This document shows, piece after piece, positions 25,830 through 34,422 of a stretch of 64,000 nt of DNA. Position 1 is the first letter of the stretch. Each line of letters starts with the position of its first letter. The notes under the pieces were generated by a model that worked only from the letters and a program-made list of their open reading frames with translations, did not search any database and was not told the origin of the DNA. The position numbers and the translations under genes are program-made. The DNA comes from Rhizobiaceae bacterium (GTDB lineage: Bacteria; Pseudomonadota; Alphaproteobacteria; Rhizobiales; Rhizobiaceae): positions 992,001 through 1,056,000 of the forward strand of contig JAMLJC010000001.1 of NCBI GenBank assembly GCA_023953845.1, given 5' to 3'.

Positions 25830-26717
25830 TCAGGCCGCCTTCCGGACTTCGAGATCCCTGAACAGGGCGTAGGCCTGATCGGGCTTTTCGCCTTCGTGCA
25901 CCACCTTTGCGAGCGCCTTCAGCATGGCCACGGGATTGGAAGACTGGAACACGTTGCGGCCCATGTCGACGCCCGCCGCGCCCTGGTCGACGGCGCGATA
26001 GGCCATCTCCAGCGCGTCGCGCTCCGGCAGCTTCTTGCCGCCCGCAATGACGATCGGCACCGGGCAGCCGAGCACGATGCGCTCGAAACCCTCGTCCACG
26101 TAATAGGACTTGACGAACTGCGCGCCGAGTTCGGCGGCGATGCGCGTGGCGAGGCCGAAATAGCGGGCGTCGCGCACCATGTCCTTGCCGACGCCGGTCA
26201 CCGCCATGGTCGGGATGCCGTAGCGCGTGCCGGTGTCGATGAGCTTCACGACGTTGGCGATGGATTTGTGCTCGTACTCCGCGCCGATATAGACCTGCGC
26301 GGCCATGGCGACGGCGCCGATACGGATCGCATCGTCTATGTCCACGGCGACGAGCTCGTTCGACAGCTCCGTCAGGATGGAATTGCCGCCGGAGCAGCGC
26401 AACACCACCGGCTTGTTCACTTCCGGCTGGATCGTGGCGCGCAGCGAGCCGCGCGTGCACATCAGCACATCGGCATGTTCGGCGAGCGGCGCGATGCTGA
26501 GATCGATGCGCTCCAGACCGGTCGTCGGCCCCTGGAAATAGCCGTGATCGAAGGCGAGCATGACGGTCCGGCCGCTCTTCGGGTTGAAGACGCGCGCCAT
26601 GCGGGCCTTCATGCCCCAGTCATGGTGGGCAGCGCCCTTGATGTAGAAGCGGCTGGTGTCGGCCGGCTGGTCCTGGCCCCAGTCCTTGCCGTCCTTGATG
26701 TCATCGAGATCAGCCAT
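25830..26717 (-). CDS. LsrF-like class I aldolase / 3-hydroxy-5-phosphonooxypentane-2,4-dione thiolase
   Basis: 295 residues, very similar over its whole length to enterobacterial LsrF: it begins MADLDDIKDGKDW and has AFDHGYFQGPTTGLERID, LMCTRGSLR, MAVTGVGKDM and VIAGGKKLPER. LsrF is a DeoC/FbaB-type aldolase-fold enzyme that transfers an acetyl group from phosphorylated AI-2 breakdown product to CoA. No lsrACDBKRG genes are present; the neighbours are DhaK/DhaL. It may act on a ketose-phosphate made by DhaKL. Family call is strong; substrate is inference. Confidence 0.83.
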   Translation of the reverse strand: MADLDDIKDGKDWGQDQPADTSRFYIKGAAHHDWGMKARMARVFNPKSGRTVMLAFDHGYFQGPTTGLERIDLSIAPLAEHADVLMCTRGSLRATIQPEVNKPVVLRCSGGNSILTELSNELVAVDIDDAIRIGAVAMAAQVYIGAEYEHKSIANVVKLIDTGTRYGIPTMAVTGVGKDMVRDARYFGLATRIAAELGAQFVKSYYVDEGFERIVLGCPVPIVIAGGKKLPERDALEMAYRAVDQGAAGVDMGRNVFQSSNPVAMLKALAKVVHEGEKPDQAYALFRDLEVRKAA

Positions 26718-26746
26718 CGGAATTCCTTTCCCGGCGGGTTCCGCCG

Positions 26747-27379
26747 TCAGTTTCGTGCGATGAAGTCGCGCATGGCGACGAGGATGATGGAGACCGATAT
26801 GGCGCCCGGATCGGGATGGCCGATGCTGCGTTCGCCGAGCGAACGCGCCTTGCCGGTGGTCGCGATCATGCCCTTCGTCGCCTCGACGCCGTCCAGCGCT
26901 CCTCGCGCCGCGGCGGCTGACACATCGGCGAGCGAGCCGCCCGCGGCACGCGCTGCTCGTGCGGCCGGCGCCAGCGCGTCGATGATGGTCTTCTGGCCCT
27001 CGGTGACGCCCCCGCGCTTCAGCACGGCTTCGAGGCCGCTTTCCAGAAAGGCCGCGAAGGCGTCGCCGTCGGCCGCATCCTTGCCGGCGAAAGCCTTGCC
27101 GCCGGAGCGGAACAGCGTGCCGAAGATCGCGCCGGCCGCGCCGCCCGTCTGCGACAGGACCGCCATGCCGACGGCCTTGAACGCGTCTTCGACCGACGCC
27201 GGTGGGTTGGCGTTGAGAGCCTCCTGCGCGGCCTCGAAGCCACGCCGCATGCCCGTGCCGTGATCGCCGTCGCCGATGGCGAGGTCGGCGTCGGTCAGCA
27301 CGTCCGTCTGGTCGATGATCGCCTGCGCGACCGCCTTCAACATGGCGATCGTGCCTGCCGTATCGAGCGATGCCACCAT
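26747..27379 (-). CDS. dhaL: DhaL-type kinase subunit (ketose kinase)
   Basis: 210 residues from the ATG at 27379, eight bases after the dhaK stop; an extension to 27502 would lie inside dhaK and is rejected. The nucleotide/Mg-binding motif DADLAIGDGDHGTGM and the GGAAGAIFG loop identify DhaL, the ADP/ATP-binding subunit of dihydroxyacetone kinases. Partner of the DhaK gene upstream. No DhaM phosphotransferase subunit is encoded nearby, so the kinase may use ATP directly, as in L-erythrulose kinases. Confidence 0.87.
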   Translation of the reverse strand: MVASLDTAGTIAMLKAVAQAIIDQTDVLTDADLAIGDGDHGTGMRRGFEAAQEALNANPPASVEDAFKAVGMAVLSQTGGAAGAIFGTLFRSGGKAFAGKDAADGDAFAAFLESGLEAVLKRGGVTEGQKTIIDALAPAARAARAAGGSLADVSAAAARGALDGVEATKGMIATTGKARSLGERSIGHPDPGAISVSIILVAMRDFIARN

Positions 27380-27387
27380 GTCCAGCC

Positions 27388-28398
27388 TCACATGCGGGAA
27401 TAGCCGACCGATTCCGCCGGCAGGTCGAGATAGTGTTTCAGTTCGTCGTCGAGCCGCATCAGCGTGATCGAGAAGCCGGCCATTTCCTGCGTCGTCACCC
27501 ATGTGCCGACGTCGGTGCGGTAGACGGAGATGCCCTCGCGCTCGCAGATCTGGCGGATGCGACGATTGACGATCAGCATTTCCATCATCGTCGTCGCGCC
27601 GAGATTGTTGATCATCAGGGCAACCTGGTCGCCGCGTTTGAACGGCAGATCGGCAAGGATCTTCTCCATCATCTGGTCGGCGACGGAATCTGCCGTCGTC
27701 AGCTTCTGCCGGTAGACGCCCGCCTCGCCATGCGCGCCCATGCCGATCTCGATCTCGTCGTCGGCCAATTCGAAAGTGAGCTTGCCGGTTTCGGGGATGG
27801 AGCCGGCGGCGACCGCCACAGCCATCGAACGGATGTTGGCGACGGCCTTGCGCGCGACGCGCTCGACCTCGTCCAGGCTGTCGAGTTCGGCGGCGGCGCC
27901 ACCCGTCACCTTGATGGCGTAGACGTCGCCGGCGATGCCCCGGCGGTCATGTACGCGATCCGGCGGCGCGGCGGCAACGTCGTCGGTGATGCGCACGGTG
28001 CGCACCTCGATGCCCTCGTCCTCCACCAGCATCTCGGAGGCCATATCGAAGTTCATGTTGTCGCCGGCATAATTGCCATAGAGGAACAGTACGCCCTTGC
28101 CGCGATGAACCGCCTTTGCGGCTGCGACGATGATGTCCGGCGAGGGTGCGGCGAAGACCTGGCCGCAGGCCGCGCCGTCGCCCATGTTCTTGCCCACGAA
28201 GCCGTGGAACAATGGCTCGTGACCGCTGCCGCCGCCGATCAGGAGGCCGACCTTGGTCTCCGGCAGATCGGTGCGGACGATGGCGTTGTGACCGGGCAGC
28301 TTGGCGACGCGGCCGTCATTGGCCAGCACAAGACCCTCGATCATCTCGGCCACGACCTTCTTGGGGTCATTGAGTATCTTTTTAGCCGGTCGCGCCAT
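27388..28398 (-). CDS. dhaK: DhaK-type ketose-binding kinase subunit
   Basis: 336 residues. Hallmarks are GLLIGGGSGHEPLFHGFVG (phosphate/ketose loop), LFLYGNYAGDNMNFDMA and the histidine that forms a hemiaminal with the substrate keto group, His223 in GMGAHGEAGVY. DhaK binds dihydroxyacetone or related ketoses such as erythrulose and positions them for phosphorylation by DhaL. With eryH/eryI in the same locus, L-erythrulose 1-phosphorylation is a good guess. It follows the small membrane-protein gene by two bases. Confidence 0.88.
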   Translation of the reverse strand: MARPAKKILNDPKKVVAEMIEGLVLANDGRVAKLPGHNAIVRTDLPETKVGLLIGGGSGHEPLFHGFVGKNMGDGAACGQVFAAPSPDIIVAAAKAVHRGKGVLFLYGNYAGDNMNFDMASEMLVEDEGIEVRTVRITDDVAAAPPDRVHDRRGIAGDVYAIKVTGGAAAELDSLDEVERVARKAVANIRSMAVAVAAGSIPETGKLTFELADDEIEIGMGAHGEAGVYRQKLTTADSVADQMMEKILADLPFKRGDQVALMINNLGATTMMEMLIVNRRIRQICEREGISVYRTDVGTWVTTQEMAGFSITLMRLDDELKHYLDLPAESVGYSRM

Positions 28399-28400
28399 GT

Positions 28401-28589
28401 TCAGTCCTCCTCCTTGATCCTGCCGTCCGGTACGTGGTCCAGCACCATGAACAAGACGACGCCCGCGAGCAGCACGGGGAATCCAAGCACGAACAGGTCA
28501 TGGGTGAAGGGCTGGCAGAGCATCGCGAAGCCGATCAGGATCAGCCCGCTCGCGATGCGGTAGGCCCAGTTCTTGGTGTTCGCGTTCAT
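28401..28589 (-). CDS. Small two-helix membrane protein in transporter operon
   Basis: 62 residues with two predicted membrane helices (IASGLILIGFAMLC and LFVLGFPVLLAGVVLFMVL) and charged tails. It overlaps the upstream ATPase stop by ATGA and is followed by dhaK after two bases, so it is a real operon member. I do not recognise a named family. Glycerol-type importers (glpSTPQUV) also carry a small unknown membrane protein, so it may be an accessory of the importer. No function can be assigned. Confidence 0.7.
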   Translation of the reverse strand: MNANTKNWAYRIASGLILIGFAMLCQPFTHDLFVLGFPVLLAGVVLFMVLDHVPDGRIKEED

Positions 28590-29695
28590 GCGGTCCTCCC
28601 GTCCTGATGGGAGATGCGTCGCCCGCTTCCGGCGGCGAAAAGAAAGCCGGCTCCGGCAGGAATACGGAAGGAGCAGGCGTCGCCCTGTTCGAGCGACATG
28701 GAAAGGGGTACCACCTTGCGGAAGAAGCCGGCCGTAGTCTCGACCTGCACTGCGCGCTCGAAACCGCGATTGTCGACCGCATAGATGCTGCCCCGGCTAC
28801 CCCCCAAGGCGTCGGCTGCCTCCACCTCGATATCCTCCGGCCACACGCCGAACAGGATCGGGCCGTCGGCGCGCGCAATAGTGCCGAAGCCGGCGAGCGG
28901 CAGGCGCTGCGCCGCGCCTTTGATGACGACGTGGCCATCCTCGATCGTGGCCTCGAGGAAAGCCATGGCCGGACTGCCGACCAGCTTTCCGACCGTAACA
29001 TTCGCCGGCAGATCATAAATCTGGTCGATGGTGCCGGACTGCTGGATCTGGCCGCCGTCGATGATGCCTATCCGATCGGCGATGGCGATCGCGCCGTGAT
29101 AGTCGTGCGTCGCATAGAGCATGGTCGACCGGTGCTGCCGATGGATCTGGCGCAGTTCGGCGCGGAGGCCTTCCCGCAGCTTCAGGTCGAGCGCCGAAAG
29201 CGGCTCGTCGAGCAGGAATATCTGAGGACGACGCACGAGGGCGCGGGCGATCGCCACACGCTGCCTCTCGCCGCCGGAGAGCGTGCCGACATCGCGGTCG
29301 AGCAGATGCGCGATGCGCAGAAGCTCGGCGGTGTGGCCGACGCGGCGGGCGATCTCGTCCTCCGCCTCGCGATAGGCCGGCGAGCGGAGCGCGAAGGCGA
29401 TGTTGTCCCTGACGTTGAGTACCGGCAGCAGGTTGAAACCCTCGAAGACGATGGCGACATCGCGACTGGCCGGGTCGGCATCCGTCACCTCGCGGCCCGC
29501 AAGACGCACCTTGCCGGCGTCGAGCTCGATCAGGCCGGCCGAGGCGAGCAGGGTGGAGCTCTTGCCCGCGCCGGTCGGCCCGAGCAGCGCGAAGATCTCG
29601 TTGTCGTTGACCGTCAGGTCAAGGCCACGCAGGGCGCGCTTGCCGCGATATGACTTCTTCAATCCCTGTAGTTCGAGCATCGGAACCGCACTCAT
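28586..29695 (-). CDS. ABC transporter ATP-binding protein, GlpS/MalK type
   Basis: 369 residues. Walker A is GPTGAGKSS, signature LSGGERQRVAIARAL and Walker B FLLDEPLSALD, all canonical. A C-terminal TOBE-type domain occupies roughly 275-365. It overlaps the second ATPase by ATGA. Two different ATPases in one operon match the GlpS-GlpT arrangement of glycerol/polyol importers, where they probably form a heterodimer. This is the subunit with the full signature motif. Confidence 0.85.
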   Translation of the reverse strand: MSAVPMLELQGLKKSYRGKRALRGLDLTVNDNEIFALLGPTGAGKSSTLLASAGLIELDAGKVRLAGREVTDADPASRDVAIVFEGFNLLPVLNVRDNIAFALRSPAYREAEDEIARRVGHTAELLRIAHLLDRDVGTLSGGERQRVAIARALVRRPQIFLLDEPLSALDLKLREGLRAELRQIHRQHRSTMLYATHDYHGAIAIADRIGIIDGGQIQQSGTIDQIYDLPANVTVGKLVGSPAMAFLEATIEDGHVVIKGAAQRLPLAGFGTIARADGPILFGVWPEDIEVEAADALGGSRGSIYAVDNRGFERAVQVETTAGFFRKVVPLSMSLEQGDACSFRIPAGAGFLFAAGSGRRISHQDGRTA

Positions 29696-30780
29696 GCCGC
29701 GATCTCCCCGCTCACGCGGCGGCCGGTCGCCGCGTCGAAGAAGAGAAGGCCGCCGGGGTCGAAATGCACGCGACCTTCGGTGCCGGCGCGCGCCGTCCGC
29801 TTGTCCACGCCCTGATGGATGTTGTCGCCGATGCGGAACGAGAAGAAGCGTTCACGGCCGACGGAGAAGACATCGTCGATCGGCATGGAGACGCCGGCAT
29901 CCTTGCCGTCGACCAGATGGACGTTGAGGGGTCGCACCCCGAGCTTCAAAGGCTTTCGCGATGCGAGCGCCCAGTCCGGCAGGTGGTGATGCGCGGCGGT
30001 CAGCGTCACGCCGCTGTCGCCGAGGCGCAGCCCGCCATCGACCGGCACGAGGTCGATCAGGTTCATGGACGGCGAGCCGATGAACTGGCCGGCAAAGACG
30101 TCGACGGGGTCGAAGAAGATGCGGTCGGGCTCGGAAATCTGCACGATGCGGCTGTTGTTCATGAGCACGATGCGGTCGGCGAGCGACATCGCCTCGCGCT
30201 GGTCGTGCGTGACGTAGATGGTGGTGACGCCGAGCTGGCGCTGCAGGTGGCCGAGTTCCCAGCGCATTTCCTCGCGGAACTGCTCGTCGATGGCCGAGAG
30301 CGGTTCGTCGAGGAGCAGCACGGCCGGGTCGCGGATGACGGCGCGGGCGAGCGCCACTTTCTGGCGCGCGCCGGGCGGCAGCGCAGCCGGGTAGCGGTCT
30401 AGATCATCGGATAGCTTGAACACGTCGGTGACCCATTCAAGCTTGCGGGCGATCTCGGCCCTGGCGACGCCGCGCGCCTTGAGCGGGAAGACGATGTTCT
30501 CGCGGATCTTCAGATGCGGGTAGAGCGACACGAACTGGAACACCATGGCGATGTTGCGCTCGCTGGCGGAAAGCTCGTTGACGCGTTTTCCGTCGAACAG
30601 CACGTCGCCGCCGGTAGCGCCCACGAGGCCGGCGATGCAGCGCAGCGTCGTCGTCTTGCCGCAGCCGGAAGGCCCGAGATAGACGACGAACTCGCCGTCC
30701 TTTACCGTCAGGCTGACGTCGTCGACGGCCTTGAAGCCAGCGAAGTCGACGGTCAGGTTCTTGAGCGAGATCTCGGCCAT
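29692..30780 (-). CDS. ABC transporter ATP-binding protein, GlpT/MalK type, degenerate signature motif
   Basis: 362 residues. Walker A GPSGCGKTTTLR and Walker B LLLDEPLSAIDE are intact, and the switch is THDQREA. The ABC signature, normally LSGGQ, reads LPPGARQ in AALPPGARQKVALARA. In a heterodimer with the ATPase at 28586 this would give one normal and one weakened ATP site. The start shares one base with the permease stop (TGATG). A C-terminal TOBE domain follows from about residue 270. Confidence 0.83.
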   Translation of the reverse strand: MAEISLKNLTVDFAGFKAVDDVSLTVKDGEFVVYLGPSGCGKTTTLRCIAGLVGATGGDVLFDGKRVNELSASERNIAMVFQFVSLYPHLKIRENIVFPLKARGVARAEIARKLEWVTDVFKLSDDLDRYPAALPPGARQKVALARAVIRDPAVLLLDEPLSAIDEQFREEMRWELGHLQRQLGVTTIYVTHDQREAMSLADRIVLMNNSRIVQISEPDRIFFDPVDVFAGQFIGSPSMNLIDLVPVDGGLRLGDSGVTLTAAHHHLPDWALASRKPLKLGVRPLNVHLVDGKDAGVSMPIDDVFSVGRERFFSFRIGDNIHQGVDKRTARAGTEGRVHFDPGGLLFFDAATGRRVSGEIAA

Positions 30781-31697
30781 CAGTACTTCTCGCCCATCTT
30801 CTGCAAATGGCGGACCAGGATCATCGACAGGCCGATGATGATGACGAGCAGGATGACCGCCAGCGCCGATGCCTCGCCCGTGTAGAAATAGCTGAAGGCG
30901 GTCTTGGCGACGGCATATGACACGGTTTCAGTACTGGAGCCCGGCCCGCCGCCCGTCAGTGCGACGAAGAGGTCGTACTGCTTGAAACTGTCGATCAGGC
31001 GCAGGATCAGCGCAATGAAGAGCACGGGAGCGGACATCGGCAGGGTGATGCGGAAAAAGCGGTAGGCAGGGCTGGCGCCATCGACCTCGGCCGCTTCGTA
31101 GATGGTTTCCGGAATGCCGCGGAAGGCAGCCGTCGCGAGCAGGATGATGAAGGGCGTCCACATCCAGGTGTCGGCGGCGGCGGCCGCCCACAACGCCGCA
31201 TTGGTCTGGCCCAGCCAGTCTACCTTCGGCAGGCCGATCGAGGAGAGCAGGAAATTCACGATACCCCACTCCGAATTCAGCATGTAGCGCCAGAGGAAGC
31301 CGACGACGACGGGCGACAGCATCATCGGCATCATCAGGAGCGTGAAGACGAGGTCGCGTCCGCGAAAGTTCTTCTGGAGCTGATAGCCTACGAAGATGCC
31401 GATCAGCATCTGCAGCGTCACGCAGATGAAGACGAATTTGCCGGTGAAGACGAAGCGCTCCCACAGTTCCGGATCGGTGAGCAGGAACTCGTAATTGCGC
31501 AGGCCTATCGGCTTCATCGTCGTCTGGCGCAGCGCCGAGAAGTTGAAGAACGAATAGTAGATCAGCGAGAAGATCGGATACGCCACCATGAAGAGCAGGA
31601 TGGCGAGCGTCGGCGACAGGAAGCCGAAGATCATCAGCCTGCCGGAGGAGCGGCGCCTGAGTTCGGCCTGGCGGGCGGCGTGGGTTTCGGCGGTCAT
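30780..31697 (-). CDS. ABC sugar/polyol transporter permease (MalF/GlpP type)
   Basis: 305 residues from the ATG at 31697, preceded by AGGTGA; the frame reaches 31820 inside the other permease and that part is rejected. About six membrane helices and an EAA loop (YEAAEVDGASPAYRFF) are visible. It belongs to the carbohydrate uptake class 1 permeases. It starts five bases after the stop of the partner permease at 31703. Confidence 0.86.
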   Translation of the reverse strand: MTAETHAARQAELRRRSSGRLMIFGFLSPTLAILLFMVAYPIFSLIYYSFFNFSALRQTTMKPIGLRNYEFLLTDPELWERFVFTGKFVFICVTLQMLIGIFVGYQLQKNFRGRDLVFTLLMMPMMLSPVVVGFLWRYMLNSEWGIVNFLLSSIGLPKVDWLGQTNAALWAAAAADTWMWTPFIILLATAAFRGIPETIYEAAEVDGASPAYRFFRITLPMSAPVLFIALILRLIDSFKQYDLFVALTGGGPGSSTETVSYAVAKTAFSYFYTGEASALAVILLVIIIGLSMILVRHLQKMGEKY

Positions 31698-31702
31698 GGC
31701 GA

Positions 31703-32575
31703 TCACCTGCGCCCCAGCACGCCGAAGGTCATGCCCATCAGCAGGTGCTTTCTGATCAGATAGAAGAAGATGAGGACGGGCACGATCAGTACCACGCCGG
31801 CGGCGCAGATCTGCGTCCACTCGATGCCGGTGGCGCCCGACGCGGCGGAGATCTTCACCGGCAGCGTCTTGGCCTGCGTGGTGGTGAGGATGGAGGCGAA
31901 GGCGAATTCGTTCCAGGCGAAGATGAAGCAGAAGCCGGCGGTGGCGGCGATGCCGCCTTTCACCATCGGCAGGACAAGCTTGAGGAACGCGTACATGCGC
32001 GTGTAGCCGTTGACGATGGCGATCTGCTCGACCTCCTTCGGCACGCCGTCGAAGAAGCCTTTCATGATCCAGGTGGCGAGGCCGACATTGGCGAAGATGG
32101 AGACGAGGATCAGGCCAAAGCGCGTGTCGGCGAGACCGAGCCGCGCGAACATCAAATGGTAGAAGACGAGGACGGCGACCGGCGGCAGCATGCGCGTCGA
32201 CAGGACGAAGAACATGAAGTCGCCCTTGCCGATGAAATTGAAGCGCGAGCAGACATAGCCGGCGAGCGTGCCGAAGAAGACGGCGAGCGCGGTGCCGCTG
32301 AACGAGACGATGATCGAGTTGACGAGCGAATCGAACACGCCGACCGACGAGGCGCTGTCCTTCGCCGCGCCGACGCCGAAAACGCTCTGATAGCCGCTCA
32401 GGTCGGGCGTGAAGAAGAGTTTCGGCGGCATGGAGAACAGGTCCATGCGGCTTTTCAGCGAAGACAGGACCAGCCAGAAGATTGGGCCGATATTATAGAT
32501 GGTGTAGACGACGAGCAGGCCGAGGATCAGCCAGCGCGTAGCCATGTCGACCGGCGATGTGCGAGACGTGTTCAT
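31703..32575 (-). CDS. ABC sugar/polyol transporter permease (MalG/GlpQ type)
   Basis: 290 residues from the ATG at 32575; an internal ATG at 32545 is an alternative and a longer frame to 32665 has no support. The first helix is ILGLLVVYTIYNIGPIFWLVL, followed by five more and an EAA-like loop (EQIAIVNGYTRMYAF). It resembles MalG/UgpE-type permeases. It follows the binding-protein gene after about 105 bp and precedes the second permease by five bases. Confidence 0.85.
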   Translation of the reverse strand: MNTSRTSPVDMATRWLILGLLVVYTIYNIGPIFWLVLSSLKSRMDLFSMPPKLFFTPDLSGYQSVFGVGAAKDSASSVGVFDSLVNSIIVSFSGTALAVFFGTLAGYVCSRFNFIGKGDFMFFVLSTRMLPPVAVLVFYHLMFARLGLADTRFGLILVSIFANVGLATWIMKGFFDGVPKEVEQIAIVNGYTRMYAFLKLVLPMVKGGIAATAGFCFIFAWNEFAFASILTTTQAKTLPVKISAASGATGIEWTQICAAGVVLIVPVLIFFYLIRKHLLMGMTFGVLGRR

Positions 32576-32680
32576 TGGATGGCTGTCCCCGGTCGGACGC
32601 CATGATGGCGATCCGGCTTCGGTCCTATCGGGCATTGAACGGATGCACGGCGTCAAGCCGCGCATCCGCTTGTCGGCATA

Positions 32681-34087
32681 TTATTGGACGGGAACGACGC
32701 TGTCCTGGCCGACCGGCGAGATTTCCTGATCCGGCACTTCCGGGGTCTTCTCGCCGCGCTTGATCTCGTAGCCGGCGCGCTCGAGCGTACGCTCGTTCTT
32801 CTCGGCGGCGTCGGAGAGAGCCTGCTGCACCGTCTTGGTGCCGGCGGCTGCAGCCGAGACTTCCTGCTGAAGCTCATCCAGCAGCACCGGATATTCTGGC
32901 AGGTGCCAGTAGTCGTTCAGGTAGGCGAGAGCCTGCGAGAACTGCTTGTTGTAGGAGTTCAGGTTCTGCCAGTCCGGGCTTTCCAGCACGGACTTAAGTC
33001 CGGTCTGGCAGACGGCGGCGTAGCGCTTCTGCTGTTCCGGCTGGAAGTACCACTCCATGAACGCGGTGAGTTCCGGCAGCTTCTTGGAGTATTTGTTGAT
33101 GCCCATGCCCTGGCCGCCGACCGAGAACTGGCGGCGGAACTTGCCGTCACGGCCGACCGCGCCCGGCAGCACGGCGAAGCCGACCTTGTCGGCGAATTTG
33201 GAGACCTTCGGGTCGGCGTTGGAGCCATTGAAGTAGAACCACTGCATGGCCATGGCGACCTGACCCTGCTGGATCGCGGTGTTCACCTCGTCGAAGCCCC
33301 AGTTGGTCGAGCCGGGAGGGCCGAACTTGAACATGTCGACATAGAATTGCACGCCGTCCACCGAAGCGGGCGAGTCGAGATAGCCCTTCACCTCGAAGGT
33401 CTCGGGATTGTAGAGTTCGCCGCCGAAGGACCAAAGGAAGGAGTTCGACGCCGTCGTGGCGAAGTCGTAGTCGCGGCCGCCCATCTGCGCCCAGCCGTAA
33501 AGGCCCTGGTCGGGACGGGTGAAGAATTCGGCGACGTCCCTGGCTTCCTGATAGGTCTGCGGCACCGCGAGGTCGCGGCCGTATTTGGCCTTGAAGGCTT
33601 CCTGTTCCTTCGGGTCCTCGAAGAGGTCCTTGCGGTAGGTCAGGCCATAGGCGTCCTGATTGGCCGGCAGGCCGTAGAACTCGCCCGATCCGTCCGGATA
33701 TTCGCCGTAACGCGACAGCGAAGCCGGCGGGAAAATGTCCGCCTTCAGGTAGCTCGACTTGTCGAAGATGTCGTTGATCTTCACGGCATGCGAGGCGAAC
33801 TCGGCCGTGGACTGGCTGTCCCACATGGCGAAGTCGAAGGCATCGCCCTGGATGGCGAATTCGGACGCGATCTTGTCATGCCACTGCGGGCCGTAGGGGA
33901 CCAGCGCCGGCACGATCTTCACAGACTTGTCCGGATAGTCCTTGGCGATGTCGACCAGCGCATCGGCGCAGGTGCCGGCATGCCAGACGAACGTAAGATT
34001 GGTTTCAGCCGAAGCGGCGGTGGCTGTCAGTGCCGATCCGAGCGCAAGCGAAGACGCCATGAGACGCAGGCGCGTTCTCGTGTTCAT
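32681..34087 (-). CDS. ABC sugar/polyol solute-binding protein (GlpV type)
   Basis: 468 residues from the ATG at 34087, chosen because GGAGGA lies just upstream. A Sec signal (LMASSLALGSALTATAASA) with cleavage after ASA near residue 28 exports it. The mature protein (ETNLTFVWHAGTCAD) is a large family 1 binding protein rich in aromatic residues, as in glycerol and oligosaccharide binders. It is the first gene of the ten-gene operon and the likely target of the divergent DeoR regulator. Confidence 0.86.
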   Translation of the reverse strand: MNTRTRLRLMASSLALGSALTATAASAETNLTFVWHAGTCADALVDIAKDYPDKSVKIVPALVPYGPQWHDKIASEFAIQGDAFDFAMWDSQSTAEFASHAVKINDIFDKSSYLKADIFPPASLSRYGEYPDGSGEFYGLPANQDAYGLTYRKDLFEDPKEQEAFKAKYGRDLAVPQTYQEARDVAEFFTRPDQGLYGWAQMGGRDYDFATTASNSFLWSFGGELYNPETFEVKGYLDSPASVDGVQFYVDMFKFGPPGSTNWGFDEVNTAIQQGQVAMAMQWFYFNGSNADPKVSKFADKVGFAVLPGAVGRDGKFRRQFSVGGQGMGINKYSKKLPELTAFMEWYFQPEQQKRYAAVCQTGLKSVLESPDWQNLNSYNKQFSQALAYLNDYWHLPEYPVLLDELQQEVSAAAAGTKTVQQALSDAAEKNERTLERAGYEIKRGEKTPEVPDQEISPVGQDSVVPVQ

Positions 34088-34153
34088 GAGTTCCTCCAAA
34101 AGGGTTCAAGGGCGGCGCCCGCCGTACCTCCCGGCCTTCCGCTACCCATGAAG

Positions 34154-34182
34154 ACCATATTTTCCGTTGTTATTTTTATCAA
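34154..34182 (-). promoter_or_regulatory. Candidate promoter of the ketose/polyol operon
   Basis: On the minus strand TTGATA (34182-34177) and TATGGT (34159-34154) are separated by 17 bp, 67 bp upstream of the binding-protein ATG, in an AT-rich stretch unlike the surrounding DNA. The 335-bp gap 34088-34422 holds this, an inverted repeat at 34378 and no gene. Confidence 0.4.
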
Positions 34183-34377
34183 GAAAAAAGTGAATCGTAC
34201 CAAAAAATTGTTAGATACTCCACCGACATGCGGGGAATGGTGCAGTCCGATGCTATTTCTGATCGCCATATCCCATTGAAATATATGCAATTCCCGCCGG
34301 AACTTCAGGGCGGCTCCGACAGTCCGAGCGGCGATATGCGGCAGGCTTGCGCCGATAAACGATTGTCGTGATTACTT

Positions 34378-34414
34378 TTAACATTCTTATGGTCAATGGC
34401 GATAAAAATGTTAA
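34378..34414. promoter_or_regulatory. Inverted repeat, candidate DeoR operator
   Basis: TTAACATT (34378-34385) and AATGTTAA (34407-34414) form a perfect 8-bp inverted repeat with 21 bp between. It lies directly before the deoR-type start, where a repressor would control its own gene and, by looping or spread, the divergent operon. In-frame ATGs at 34396 and 34408 fall inside the repeat, which argues for a start downstream. Confidence 0.45.
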
Positions 34415-34422
34415 GAAGAGGA

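Noticed and set aside
25830..26717. Part of an AI-2 (lsr) operon
   Set aside because: Only an LsrF-like gene is present; no LsrK, LsrR, LsrG or Lsr transporter proteins are encoded nearby.
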